Positions 7,077-15,293 of a stretch of DNA of 20,183 bases are shown here, one piece after another. Where the stretch lies: positions 1 through 20,183 of the IMG/VR virus record IMGVR_UViG_3300006802_010838; one strand, given 5' to 3'. The DNA is from a virus. The translations under genes and the position numbers were made by a program. Every line of letters starts with the position of its first letter. The stretch's first letter is position 1. Under the pieces are notes generated by a model that saw only the letters and a program-made list of their open reading frames with translations, made no database searches and was not told the DNA's origin.

Positions 7077-7682
7077 TCACATTTGATTTGTTGATCCAAT
7101 TTGAGTAGTAGCAGTTTCAGAAGGACTAAATTGCCCTAGTAGCTTTCTGCCCCATACTTCACCTGCACCACCTAAAGCTCCCCCTATAACTTTAGATACT
7201 CCCTCAATTGCTCCTCCTATCAATTGCTTACCAAAACCTGGCTGTCCGCTCTTAGGCTGGTAAACTTGTGTATTCATGGCATTCATACCTGCGTTGCCCC
7301 CATATTGAGCAGCTTGCATACGCCTATTGAGATCTCCTTCAGCTAATTGAGCAGCTAATTGTTGAGTTTGACCTGTCAATCTGTGATTGAGATTTGTTAA
7401 AGAAGCGGCTAGAGCTTGATTTAGCGCTGATGATGATTTAGCACCAGCACCTACCCCAAGATTTGCTATCAATTGGGGTGCTTCTTCTTGCTGAAATTGC
7501 CGTTTCATTTCTTGTGCTTGAGGCTGAAGCATTTGATTTGCTAATCCATATGCTTGCTCATATTGCTTAAGATTAGCCCCTGGTTTTAGTGAAGCTTCTA
7601 TTTCCTTTAAAGACTTACGTCCAGTTTTACTAGCCTGCTTATAAGTTTTCCATTGTGTTCCTGTAAGTGCTTTTCTTGGCAT
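7077..7682 (-). CDS. Virion protein, probable small ejection protein
   Basis: 201 aa, ATG 7682 behind GAGGTAAAT; the SD overlaps the upstream stop. The N-terminal half is helical and Gln/Lys-rich (MKRQFQQEEAPQLIANLGVG), followed by the phrase GAGAKSSSALNQALA that I associate with virion proteins located after tail genes in N4-gp56-type podoviruses. The C-terminus carries a Gly/Val/Ile-rich segment (GKQLIGGAIEGVSKVIGGAL, residues about 154-173) that could insert in or lie on a membrane, a common trait of ejected proteins. It is tightly spaced to both neighbours. The role in genome delivery is inferred from composition and synteny. Confidence 0.62.
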   Translation of the reverse strand: MPRKALTGTQWKTYKQASKTGRKSLKEIEASLKPGANLKQYEQAYGLANQMLQPQAQEMKRQFQQEEAPQLIANLGVGAGAKSSSALNQALAASLTNLNHRLTGQTQQLAAQLAEGDLNRRMQAAQYGGNAGMNAMNTQVYQPKSGQPGFGKQLIGGAIEGVSKVIGGALGGAGEVWGRKLLGQFSPSETATTQIGSTNQM

Positions 7683-7689
7683 ATTTACC

Positions 7690-8181
7690 TCAAAATGTTC
7701 CTTGAATGTTTACATTAAATGTTCCAATAATGTTTGGTATATTGTGTCTTATTGTAGTATAAAATTGCCCACTACCCGAAGGAAATTCTGCATAACTTAA
7801 TAAGAATCCTGCATTATTAAGGGTCGGACCTGTTCCGGGCTGTGATTGAGGTTCGGTGTCTAAGCCAGCAGCTGAAGGATCTGATTTAGTCACTAAAAAT
7901 ACGGAAGCTCCCCAAAAATTAATTCTACCTAATGAATCAACGTATGGGCCAGCACCACTAATATTAATGATGTAAGCTCCTGAACTATTCATATTTGGTA
8001 TTCTTACAAAACTATCACCAATAGACATCTGAAAGATACCATTGTCTTTAGAGTTAATAGCATAGGCCATCTGCTCATAAAGCCTCATCATGAACCAAGG
8101 AACATCTTCTTGATTCTCAGGCCAAATTATGCTCACAGGCAGGTTTGGGTACTGAAAATTGTTGTTAATATTCAGGGTCAT
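7690..8181 (-). CDS. Virion structural protein of unknown role
   Basis: 163 aa, ATG 8181 overlapping the stop of the nozzle-like gene by 4 nt. The N-terminus (NNNFQYPNLPVSIIWP, then DVPWFMMRLYEQMAYAINSKD) contains one helix; the rest is beta-rich with Gly/Asn loops (SSGAYIINISGAGPYVD, INFWGASVFLV) and ends in NIIGTFNVNIQGTF. There is no signal peptide or membrane helix. The overlap with the nozzle gene suggests it is made in proportion to it, for example as a tail-tip plug or nozzle accessory. I do not recognise a family. Confidence 0.62.
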   Translation of the reverse strand: MTLNINNNFQYPNLPVSIIWPENQEDVPWFMMRLYEQMAYAINSKDNGIFQMSIGDSFVRIPNMNSSGAYIINISGAGPYVDSLGRINFWGASVFLVTKSDPSAAGLDTEPQSQPGTGPTLNNAGFLLSYAEFPSGSGQFYTTIRHNIPNIIGTFNVNIQGTF

Positions 8182-10754
8182 TGCGTAATTCTTCCCGCTT
8201 CACGTGCCCAAAGTATTTGGCCAAGGATACGAAAGCTTGTTAAGCCATTATCTACTATCTGCCATTGAAGCTGAGAGGCTTGTATATTAACAAATATTCT
8301 TTGCCATCCGTAATCAGCTCCTGTAGTGCCTACCAGGGCAATATTTTGTGTGAGAGCCACTGCATTACTGTTGTTATCCACAAAGAAGTTAAAGGTTAAA
8401 GTCACTTCAGGATTTACAGTATAGTAAACATCAAGATATCCAAAATTAGCTCTCAGACCATCTTTTGCATAGGGATTGTACTTCTTAGTTAGGATGTTCA
8501 TGATAACGGGAGTGCCGTTGTCATCTGCGCCGTCATTCAGTTGCAGAACCTGACCTGCAAAATCGCCTCCAAGTAGTCGTAGGCTCTCTTTTTGCTCAAG
8601 GTATGAGTTCCATGGACTAGAAGCCTCTTCCCAGGGGAAAGTCATATCCGCCCAAGTATTATCTCGAACCCCGAATCCTAAACCAAGACACGATAGAGGC
8701 ATATTGAAAATTGCCCAAGAGTCTTCCATATAGTTATATAAGAGTACTTTTGTGGAGAGAGTGGCATTAGATACAGAGTCTGGATAAAGCATCCAGGACT
8801 GGTTTAGCGCATCAAATCTCTGTCCAAAACACTGTGTGAAGCTTGTGGCGTTGATATCTTCGAATTGATCAAATATCTTTAAGTCATAACGCTCTGTGGC
8901 GTTACCATCACAATAGGTTAGGCCTTTAGAGCCCATGGCAGTGATCATATCATCGAATTCTATAGATCCATATGGAGCTGAACAATTTTTAGTAGCGTTG
9001 AGCCTGAAAAATTGGAAGGGAGCAAAGGCGCTTCCGGTAAAGCGGAACGTCCAAGTCGAGTTCTGCATGCTTACGACTATGAAGTCCTTGAGAAACTTAG
9101 TACTCTGGATCCAATCAGAAGTAGCAGCTGATAGCTCGCCACCGCTTCCTGGGATGTCTGAAACAGTATTGGTAGGCTGAAATTGAGCGCTCCATCTAAT
9201 GCTTTGAGGATCAGGATTACCATTACTAATTGTAGTTGTAGGCCTGACTATTAGAAGTCTAGATGCAAATGTCTTAACATCAAGGGCTTTGGTGATTTCA
9301 TTTTTTCCTAAACCTAGATTAGCCTGCTTCACTGCAAAGGCTGGTCTTGATAAATCAGTGCCATTGAAGAGCGTTATCGGGTCTACATTATTGGTAAGAT
9401 ATAAAAATCCTTGCTGAAACTGAGTCGGATCTTCCGCATTTGCAGCACTTGTCACAATTCTATTGGTACTAGGTTCCCAATTTGTCCAGTTAAATAAGTT
9501 GGACTGGTCTCCAGAAAAGTAGTCATTCTGTAATGTTAAGCTTACATTTATGGCCCATCCAGATTGCCACGTAGTTGGAGCTGGATCAACAGTAGGAACT
9601 AAACTTATTTCAAATCTTCCTGTAGTATAGTCTACCTTACCACTGGCTAAATATGTCGCAGTCGGTGCATTTATTGTTCCCATACCATTATCTTGCCAAG
9701 TCTCTACTGTAGCTCCACTAAGTGTGTTAACTAATGTCATCGTGATTGATAGAGGAGCTATTAATGGGAATGTAGGCGTTATCCCTGTAGAGCCGTTGTC
9801 AAAAGAAACTACAGAACCATTAGAGGCATTAGGTGTAATAAACAAGGTCTCATTCACTGTGCAGACTGGATCGAAAGTTTGAGTGTTGATGTCATAAGTA
9901 GACATCCTTCGACAATCTTCTACGCACAGAGTGAAGGTATTATTGGCCTCATTATTCCACTGGTTAATTCCCATAATGGTTAATGTTGTGGAAGGCCCTG
10001 TAAATGAGATGGTTATGGGAGAATTGTTTACGATAGTGGCAGCACCAGCCGGATCGATAAACCATGCGCCAGTTGTGTAGTTTATGGTTCCTGTTCCCCC
10101 TGCACTTCCAGTGAGAACATTGGCGCCATTATCAGTGTAGGTTTCAGTACCATTACTTTGACGAGCGGTCATTATTACTGATCCAGCAGTCATCGGAAGG
10201 TTTTTAGTAAATGTTCCTGCTCGTGTGGCAGCACCAGTACCTAAAGCTGCGACAGATTTGTTTTTGTTTTGCCCTGTGGCTGAAGATGGGGTGTAGGTAT
10301 AGTCCATCATGATTGGAGAGCCATTAACTAAGGCCATAGTGACTACAGAGGTAATTGTCCAAGCACCTGTTGTATAATTTATAGTGCCTGCGCTTCCCTC
10401 GCTTCCTGTAAGAACTTGTGCTCCATTATCGGTATAAGTTTCTATTGTTCCGCCAGCATTAATGGTCTTTAAAACAACACTTCCCGCAAGAATGGTAAGG
10501 TGTGTATTCATAGTACCGCTGTAAGCTCCAGAAGCTCCAGTGCCGAAACCAACGACCTCATCACTACAGTACTTTAATACACCTAGAAGTGTCTGACCTT
10601 CTCTCTTCCAGATTTGCCCTCTGTTGATATAGGCGTCTTCAAGAGTATCGAAAGCATCTTCTGGCTTTACCCATGACTCTAGATATTGGAAAAAACCGGT
10701 CTTAGTCGTTCCACTACCAATCAAAAAAGGTTGAAAAGTCGAAAGGTTAGTCAT
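8178..10754 (-). CDS. Large tail nozzle / tail-hub-like protein with repeated beta modules
   Basis: 858 aa, ATG 10754 in a TAATG junction with the preceding stop. The start region (WVKPEDAFDTLEDAYINRGQ) is characteristic of nozzle or 'stabilisation' proteins of podovirus tails. Residues about 68-156 and 170-254 are two copies of a beta module with the core TYTDNGAxVLTGS and [10 protein letters not shown]; a third, more diverged copy spans about 318-410 (ETWQDNGMGTIN, KVDYTTGRFEIS). The remaining 450 residues show a propeller-like series of Trp/Phe-rich strands (SIRWSAQFQPTN, NSTWTFRFTGSAF, YMEDSWAIFNMP, YNPYAKDGLRANFGYLDVYY). Length fits T7 gp12-class nozzles (about 800 aa). It lies after the connector gene, as expected. 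The nozzle call is by synteny and architecture, not a direct homology match. Confidence 0.7.
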   Translation of the reverse strand: MTNLSTFQPFLIGSGTTKTGFFQYLESWVKPEDAFDTLEDAYINRGQIWKREGQTLLGVLKYCSDEVVGFGTGASGAYSGTMNTHLTILAGSVVLKTINAGGTIETYTDNGAQVLTGSEGSAGTINYTTGAWTITSVVTMALVNGSPIMMDYTYTPSSATGQNKNKSVAALGTGAATRAGTFTKNLPMTAGSVIMTARQSNGTETYTDNGANVLTGSAGGTGTINYTTGAWFIDPAGAATIVNNSPITISFTGPSTTLTIMGINQWNNEANNTFTLCVEDCRRMSTYDINTQTFDPVCTVNETLFITPNASNGSVVSFDNGSTGITPTFPLIAPLSITMTLVNTLSGATVETWQDNGMGTINAPTATYLASGKVDYTTGRFEISLVPTVDPAPTTWQSGWAINVSLTLQNDYFSGDQSNLFNWTNWEPSTNRIVTSAANAEDPTQFQQGFLYLTNNVDPITLFNGTDLSRPAFAVKQANLGLGKNEITKALDVKTFASRLLIVRPTTTISNGNPDPQSIRWSAQFQPTNTVSDIPGSGGELSAATSDWIQSTKFLKDFIVVSMQNSTWTFRFTGSAFAPFQFFRLNATKNCSAPYGSIEFDDMITAMGSKGLTYCDGNATERYDLKIFDQFEDINATSFTQCFGQRFDALNQSWMLYPDSVSNATLSTKVLLYNYMEDSWAIFNMPLSCLGLGFGVRDNTWADMTFPWEEASSPWNSYLEQKESLRLLGGDFAGQVLQLNDGADDNGTPVIMNILTKKYNPYAKDGLRANFGYLDVYYTVNPEVTLTFNFFVDNNSNAVALTQNIALVGTTGADYGWQRIFVNIQASQLQWQIVDNGLTSFRILGQILWAREAGRITQ

Positions 10755-11140
10755 TATTTACCTATTGCAAACCAATATATAGGTTCTGGCGTAGATGTAG
10801 ACACCAATTTTATTTTAAAGCTCGAAGTCGAAACGGTTCCTGGAACTACATAAGAGGTTCTGGCCGTACCTCCATCTCCAGTGCTTGTGTTATGTTGTAT
10901 TTGAGTAATAATGCTGTAAACAGCTGTGGTATAGGCCTGATTGAAAGATACTGTTGTTCCAGCGGCACTATTCGCCACATTAGCTGAACCCCAATTAAGA
11001 ATAAGACCATTGGGCATTTTGTAATAGCCATTAGCAGAGTTCCCAGTAACACTAGCTAAATAGGCAAAGTTACTCAATATTGTTGCCTGGCCAGAGGATA
11101 TATTCTGTGTAGGCTGTGGTTGTGTTGCATCAAAACTCAT
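10754..11140 (-). CDS. Receptor-binding protein with gp53-like C-terminal domain
   Basis: 128 aa from ATG 11140, preferred over an upstream in-frame TTG at 11155 because GGAAGAGG is correctly placed for the ATG and the ATG overlaps the stop of the HNH gene (TAATG). The N-terminus (QPTQNISSGQATILSNF) is short. Residues about 38-128 match the plan of the gp53-like tail fibre C-terminal domain: GYYKMPNGLILNWGSA, then a VSFNQAYTT strand with a loop, TSSFKIKLVST, and the final IYWFAIGK. This domain forms trimeric tips in many phages. Here it stands almost alone, without a long shaft, between connector and nozzle genes. It may be a small tail-collar adhesin or head decoration; the exact location in the virion is unknown. 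Confidence 0.72.
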   Translation of the reverse strand: MSFDATQPQPTQNISSGQATILSNFAYLASVTGNSANGYYKMPNGLILNWGSANVANSAAGTTVSFNQAYTTAVYSIITQIQHNTSTGDGGTARTSYVVPGTVSTSSFKIKLVSTSTPEPIYWFAIGK

Positions 11141-11481
11141 TAGAACCTCTTCCAAGTTTGATTAGTTACTATTTTTTGTATTGTCATAAGGTCTACATTA
11201 AAACAGTTAGCAATATTTTTAAGAGTCATCCCTTTTTTTCTTTTTTCTCTAATTTCATCTACTTGATTCCAATTTAATTTTGCAGATCCATTTTTTTCAC
11301 CTGATGTATCTTGATGTCTATCTTTTTTAACACAATCGAGCATGTTTTCGCTTTGAGTTCCAAGAAAAAGATGATCAAGATTGATACACGCTCTATTATC
11401 ACAGGTATGACATACTTTTATTTCTTTACAGCAAAATTTTGGACTAGATGTTCTTGGCTTATTACAATGTAAACAAAACAT
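11140..11481 (-). CDS. HNH endonuclease (HNH_3-like) with C-terminal helix-turn-helix
   Basis: 113 aa, ATG 11481 starting 1 nt after the stop of the connector gene, behind GAGG. N-terminal Cys pairs (CLHC, CC) precede the nuclease core [20 protein letters not shown] (residues 23-42), with His25, Asn34 and His37 of the HNH_3-type active site in place. A helix-turn-helix ([20 protein letters not shown] to [10 protein letters not shown], about 68-111) follows, the usual DNA-recognition part. It is shorter than typical HNH_3 proteins at the N-terminus but not visibly broken. The gene is Lys- and AT-rich compared with its neighbours and sits exactly between connector and gp53-like genes with overlapping junctions, so it looks like a recently inserted free-standing homing endonuclease that keeps the operon coupled. 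Confidence 0.83.
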   Translation of the reverse strand: MFCLHCNKPRTSSPKFCCKEIKVCHTCDNRACINLDHLFLGTQSENMLDCVKKDRHQDTSGEKNGSAKLNWNQVDEIREKRKKGMTLKNIANCFNVDLMTIQKIVTNQTWKRF

Positions 11482-11482
11482 T

Positions 11483-12628
11483 TCAAAACCTCGGAACTGA
11501 TTGACTGTTAGTAAATTGTTCTACATACCTTCCTAGAGCAACATTCTCGTAGCGCTTGAACATTGGCATAAGGTTATTGTAGGCCACAAGATCGCCTCTA
11601 TCTATGAAGATCTCAAGAGAAGCGCCTATCGCTAATAGCTCTCCCCACTCGGTAAATACAGGGGTATTACCTGGTTCGTCGAGCTGGGTAGTGGTAACAA
11701 ATCCTTGCATTGTGATCTGATAAACTAGATCTGGAATAGGCCTAAAAGTGAATTGGTTGTTATAAAACAACACACCTTGGGGTCTTGCTGGTTGATATGC
11801 TTGGTAATTATTATAAACTAGAACTCCCGTAGTAGGTGCAGAGTTAAAGGTTGCTGTAAAAGCGCCTGTCACATAGTTAATAGTGCCTGTGCCATTTCCT
11901 GAAAGAATGCCTGAAGTTGTAGGTAGAGAGTAATCGGCAAGGATTGGTTGACCAATAGTTACTGCGGAGTTAAAGGTAACTGAAAATGCTCCAGTAGTAT
12001 AGTTGATCGTTCCTGTTCCACCGGCACCACCAATCAAAGTTCCTAAACCGTCATCCAAAAATACTTCAACATTATTTGAAATCTGGAGCGATCCTGCCTG
12101 AATTGGGAAAAACCCTAAAACACCAGCATAAGGACCGGTAATACCTGTTCCTGTAGCTATTTGCTCATCGCTGACGGCGGATCCTACATCAGAAAGAACC
12201 TGAGTACCATCAGTAATAAAGAATGTCTTTGGAATAACTGGGGCAGCAAGTGTAGTTCCTGGGAAGGCTGTTTGAGCACCTGTTCCTGTTCCTACCTGAT
12301 CCTGAGTGTATTGCTGTGGCCAGTCTTGGAAGAAGATATCCCTATCTTGATAAAAGATTAAAGGATATCCATTCGCATAGGCCATGGGCTCATCTGTCTG
12401 AAAAGCCCCTGATACCGGATATACATCTACATTTGCCTGAGTCGTGAAGTTATAAGGTTGTAAATTAACCTGCTCTTTAAGCTCAAAAGGCATTGTGTAG
12501 GCATAATACTTGTTTATATAATCATAGATCTGATTATCGCTAAGCTGATTTACCGATGGCGTACCAGTAATCTTGCGTACTTTAGAAGCAATTTCGGCCA
12601 TCGTCCAATTACTGGGTGTTATAGTCAT
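11483..12628 (-). CDS. Head-tail connector / tail adaptor-like protein with nested beta modules
   Basis: 381 aa, ATG 12628. Residues 5-60 ([36 protein letters not shown]) are a helical adaptor signature seen in podovirus tail-tube A or gp4-like connectors; the C-terminal part ([39 protein letters not shown]) resumes the same helical body. Between them lies an inserted beta region, about residues 111-275, built from the [10 protein letters not shown] module also found in the nozzle-like protein. One whole module (about 151-238) appears to interrupt another, whose halves are about 111-150 and 239-275. The gene order capsid, small proteins, connector, nozzle matches podovirus synteny. The connector assignment is likely; exact equivalence to T7 gp11 is inferred. 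Confidence 0.7.
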   Translation of the reverse strand: MTITPSNWTMAEIASKVRKITGTPSVNQLSDNQIYDYINKYYAYTMPFELKEQVNLQPYNFTTQANVDVYPVSGAFQTDEPMAYANGYPLIFYQDRDIFFQDWPQQYTQDQVGTGTGAQTAFPGTTLAAPVIPKTFFITDGTQVLSDVGSAVSDEQIATGTGITGPYAGVLGFFPIQAGSLQISNNVEVFLDDGLGTLIGGAGGTGTINYTTGAFSVTFNSAVTIGQPILADYSLPTTSGILSGNGTGTINYVTGAFTATFNSAPTTGVLVYNNYQAYQPARPQGVLFYNNQFTFRPIPDLVYQITMQGFVTTTQLDEPGNTPVFTEWGELLAIGASLEIFIDRGDLVAYNNLMPMFKRYENVALGRYVEQFTNSQSVPRF

Positions 12629-12641
12629 AACTATTTAATCC

Positions 12642-13052
12642 TTATGCCCTTACAGAGCGACATTGAAAATAAGGCTTATATCCTGACACATAGTTTTCAG
12701 GTAATCCTTCATAGTTTTTGCGTGTTCCATAAATCCTTGAGTGGCAAGAATAAAGATCATTAGGCTTTTGGCCTTCTAGATGTTGTATAACTTCTACTGG
12801 CAGTTCATACTCAAGTCCATGCATCAAAGTGTAATGCTTTAGAGGATGGGTAGCGCTAGAATAATGAAAATATAGCGCGCAACCAGGATCACGGTTATTT
12901 ACAAAAACTATCTTTTCATACTTAGGTATTTCTTTTGCAATTACTACGAGATTTTCAGGTTGTGTGTCTGGACATTCTTGTAGAAAATTCTTTTCAATTA
13001 CTTCTTTTGATTGATCGTTTAATTTTGCAGGAGTTCTTTTTGGTCTTGCCAT
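12642..13052 (-). CDS. Conserved small virion protein, possible head-completion factor
   Basis: 136 aa, ATG 13052 behind GAGGTAACT. A basic N-terminus (MARPKRTPAKLNDQSK) leads to the segment EIPKYEKIVFVNNRDPGCAL, then LYFHYSSATHPLKHYTLMHG, EYELPVEVIQHLEGQ, a Cys/His-containing CHSRIYGTR and the terminal YVSGYKPYFQCRSVRA. I recognise this overall pattern from unnamed proteins next to capsid and connector genes of N4-gp56-type phages, but no biochemical role is established that I know of. The position between capsid and connector suggests head completion or capsid-tail joining. It may bind nucleic acid through its basic N-terminus. Confidence 0.68.
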   Translation of the reverse strand: MARPKRTPAKLNDQSKEVIEKNFLQECPDTQPENLVVIAKEIPKYEKIVFVNNRDPGCALYFHYSSATHPLKHYTLMHGLEYELPVEVIQHLEGQKPNDLYSCHSRIYGTRKNYEGLPENYVSGYKPYFQCRSVRA

Positions 13053-13059
13053 AGTTACC

Positions 13060-13431
13060 TCATGGATATGTATTTGTTAATGGATTTATGGGAGCTGGGC
13101 TCACGAGTACGTTTAAAAAACCTCCACTCGTATAGGCTGAATATTGGGAAGTATCAAGTGCTACGCGGATATTATCGGCATCAATTACGCTTGTTACAAA
13201 CGCTGATTGGCCATTAATTTGATACATGCCCCTAACTTGTGTAAAATCAACTCTTGGAGTTGATTGAGTTGATGATAGGGTTATGCCATGATCAGCCGCT
13301 GTTATCTGTGCTTGTGGCGATCTCGTAATTGCAGTAATGGCATAGACTGTGACTGGCCACTCATTAGGAGAAGGAAATGTCACTCCTCCATTGCCAGGCG
13401 GTATGCCTGTTCCAGCTAAATTCCTAGTCAT
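13060..13431 (-). CDS. Small virion protein sharing a beta module with the decoration protein
   Basis: 123 aa from ATG 13431. A GTG five codons upstream (13446) is possible, but GGAAGAGG is correctly spaced for the ATG and overlaps that GTG. After a Gly/Pro-rich start (GTGIPPGNGGVTFPSPNEWP), residues 31-113 form one module: AITAITRSPQAQITAADHG, RVDFTQVRGMYQINGQS, VTSVIDADNIRVALDTS, YSAYTSGGFLNVLV. The same order of phrases occurs in the protein encoded at 13512-14321 (GMTQINGLSG, TNFSAYANG, GFFNVITGAP), a pattern sometimes annotated as an E1 FCCH-like domain in phage proteins. The gene follows a terminator, so it is transcribed by read-through or from an unseen promoter. Likely a capsid or collar decoration subunit. 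Confidence 0.68.
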   Translation of the reverse strand: MTRNLAGTGIPPGNGGVTFPSPNEWPVTVYAITAITRSPQAQITAADHGITLSSTQSTPRVDFTQVRGMYQINGQSAFVTSVIDADNIRVALDTSQYSAYTSGGFLNVLVSPAPINPLTNTYP

Positions 13432-13444
13432 TTCACCTCTTCCC

Positions 13445-13470
13445 ACGCATTTTCAACGCATTTGCGACGC
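13445..13470. repeat. Short 11-bp tandem repeats beside the terminator
   Basis: Three ACGC cores occur at 13445, 13456 and 13467, exactly 11 bp apart. The units ACGCATTTTCA and ACGCATTTGCG share their first eight bases. They lie between the T-tract of the intrinsic terminator and the Shine-Dalgarno of the next gene, in non-coding DNA. They could be a protein-binding site on one face of the helix or just slippage. No function is shown by sequence alone. Confidence 0.45.
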
Positions 13471-13502
13471 AAAAAAAGGACGGGGACATAAAGTCCCCAC
13501 CC
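13471..13502 (-). terminator. Intrinsic terminator after the capsid/decoration genes
   Basis: On the minus strand GGGTGGGGAC (13502-13493) pairs with GTCCCCGTCC (13487-13478) through ten base pairs, two of them G-U in RNA. The loop is TTTAT and seven T residues follow immediately (13477-13471). This is a textbook rho-independent terminator, 10 nt beyond the stop of the 13512-14321 gene. It would cap an abundant scaffold-capsid-decoration message and reduce expression of the tail genes beyond. Confidence 0.9.
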
Positions 13503-13511
13503 TTTAGTTTT

Positions 13512-14321
13512 TTACGGTCCAGTTACTGGAGACTGTAGGATTGCTTCGTAGAACCACACGTCGGTAGTTGCTACGCCAGATCCGTTCGTCCAGCTTGTAC
13601 CTATAATCACACCAGCACTACCAAGATTTGCTTCTGCTGTTGGCAAGCTTACATTGCTGTAGAGCGTGTTAGCAGGAGCACCTGTAATAACATTGAAGAA
13701 TCCAGAATTTAGACCTTCAGTATTACCATTGGCATAAGCACTAAAGTTTGTAGTATTAATGTTTACTGTAAAAGTAGTAGTACTTGGCACAGATGTAATG
13801 ACTCCTGAGAGACCATTAATTTGTGTCATACCTGGAACACCATGGAATGTCACCACAGTTACTCCGACATCAGCTGCCGTTGTAAATGAGTGTGCTTGTG
13901 AGCAAGTCACCAAAGCTTGTGCTGCTTGAGTAATTGCTGCTGCTCCATTATCAATGACTTGTAGAGTTGATGCTCCAATGTATGCTCTTGTACCGCTTGT
14001 TCCGGTATAAGGAGCTTGGTTTGGAACATACAATGCGCTGTCGGATGTGCTGTAAGGAACAATACCTGTTGCGGTAGTTGTGCTACCGGAAGCAGTTCTT
14101 GACCATGTCGCAGTACCAGTTGTGTATGTAGCCAGCATAGAATATGGAGTTGACAAACCACCTAGGCTTGTGTCCCAATATCCTTCAATAACACCTGTTA
14201 CAGTGCCGCTAGCAAACACAGTTGTATCTCTAAGGCGAAATACTGATGGAACGAAGCCCAAGTTCAATTGATATTGAGCTGTAGTGCCTACAGTAAAAGT
14301 ACCTGTCTTATAAATAGCCAT
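13512..14321 (-). CDS. Probable capsid decoration protein
   Basis: 269 aa, ATG 14321 behind AAGGAG. The gene directly follows the major capsid gene (10 nt) and precedes the terminator, so it shares the most abundant message. The first 120 residues are beta-rich (KTGTFTVGTTAQYQLNLGFV, VIEGYWDTSLGG, GTSGTRAYIGASTLQVIDNG). Residues 128-216 form a module (AAITQAAQALVTCSQAHSFT, HGVPGMTQINGLSGVITSV, TFTVNINTTNFSAYANG, GFFNVITGAP) repeated in the next gene. The last 50 residues return to strands (GSAGVIIGTSWTNGSGVATT, VWFYEAILQSP). High Ser/Thr/Ala/Gly content with no catalytic motif suits a surface decoration or cement protein. This is an inference from place and composition. Confidence 0.7.
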   Translation of the reverse strand: MAIYKTGTFTVGTTAQYQLNLGFVPSVFRLRDTTVFASGTVTGVIEGYWDTSLGGLSTPYSMLATYTTGTATWSRTASGSTTTATGIVPYSTSDSALYVPNQAPYTGTSGTRAYIGASTLQVIDNGAAAITQAAQALVTCSQAHSFTTAADVGVTVVTFHGVPGMTQINGLSGVITSVPSTTTFTVNINTTNFSAYANGNTEGLNSGFFNVITGAPANTLYSNVSLPTAEANLGSAGVIIGTSWTNGSGVATTDVWFYEAILQSPVTGP

Positions 14322-14331
14322 AGTACTCTCC

Positions 14332-15276
14332 TTATAGTCTTAGCGTTGATATAATTCTTGTGATCCAGTTATCGTTTAAGATTCTGGTCGCAAAAGGATA
14401 TTTATAACCCACTGTACCACGCTGGTTAAGCGGGTCAGCTGTTCCACTAGCACCTAGCGGTTTGACGATAAACTCGGCTTCTTTCGCACCAAGTCTTACA
14501 ACGCCATATGCCTCTTGTCCAAGCATAAAGCTTGAATAAATAGGCGTTGCAGCTCCGTTATTGTAGCCGTTTGTATTTAGCAGCCATCGGCAGTTACGGG
14601 TTGATCCCCATTCTGCTTCTAGTGCATTCATTGGGTTTGGATAGTTAGCAACAGAAATGAAGCTAGATACAGCCTCTAGATCTTTTTGCATATCTACCGA
14701 CATAAAACCCCAATATGATGCACGTACAGGCGCTGTGCCAAACTTATTTTCGCCTGGTAGCGGGTTTGTCATAAGACGAGCGTTACCTTGACGAAGAGCA
14801 ACAATAGCAGTTTGGATATCTGTATCTGTGATCTCTGTAGGTGTTCCGCCGTTTACACCTGCTGTACAAGCAATAGTCGAAGCAGTCGAAACCATCATGT
14901 CACGGATTAGCGTGTCGATTGTCAACCCTAATTGTAAACTTAAAACTTTAGTTGCTTCATTAAGCACCCTATCTTGGACCACGAACTGAACTTGGTCTGA
15001 TATAGTGACGTAGTCGCCATACCAGCTGATAGCTGCTTTAAAGTCTGTTCTTGAAAGTTGTGAGCCGGCTGGAGTTTGTCCATCGGTTAGTGGGATAGTT
15101 GCTGCTGCTAGGGTAGAATATCTTGCAAAAACCATCTGATCGCCGGAATTAAGCGGAATTTGACGCTTTTGGGCGAACAGATCGTAGATGAAGTATGGTC
15201 TAGCTAGAGTCAACAACATCCTATCGAAATAGGTACGAACTTCTGGAGGAAGTTGCGTAAGTGTTGTAATTGCCAT
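14332..15276 (-). CDS. Major capsid protein, N4-gp56 family
   Basis: 314 aa, ATG 15276. The sequence is recognisable as an HK97-fold capsid protein of the N4-gp56 family: PPEVRTYFDRMLLTLARPYF and IYDLFAQKRQIPLNSGDQMV at the N-arm, TIPLTDGQTPAGSQLSRTDF, the conserved WYGDYVTISDQVQFVVQDRV, then ATKVLSLQLGLTIDTLIRDM, a P-domain with YWGFMSVDMQKDLEAV, and the A-domain end (GQEAYGVVRLGAKEAEFIVK, PFATRILNDNWITRIISTLR). Length is somewhat shorter than N4 gp56 (about 400) but normal for podoviral members of this family. The scaffold gene is 17 nt upstream. It assembles the icosahedral head. No cleavage protease gene is visible in the window. Confidence 0.93.
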   Translation of the reverse strand: MAITTLTQLPPEVRTYFDRMLLTLARPYFIYDLFAQKRQIPLNSGDQMVFARYSTLAAATIPLTDGQTPAGSQLSRTDFKAAISWYGDYVTISDQVQFVVQDRVLNEATKVLSLQLGLTIDTLIRDMMVSTASTIACTAGVNGGTPTEITDTDIQTAIVALRQGNARLMTNPLPGENKFGTAPVRASYWGFMSVDMQKDLEAVSSFISVANYPNPMNALEAEWGSTRNCRWLLNTNGYNNGAATPIYSSFMLGQEAYGVVRLGAKEAEFIVKPLGASGTADPLNQRGTVGYKYPFATRILNDNWITRIISTLRL

Positions 15277-15293
15277 TTAGATCTACTCTTTTA

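Noticed and set aside
9530-9545. TAATGTTAAGCTT match to the late promoter upstream region
   Set aside because: It is inside the coding region of the nozzle-like gene and lacks the -35 and -10 boxes at the proper distance, so it is probably chance.
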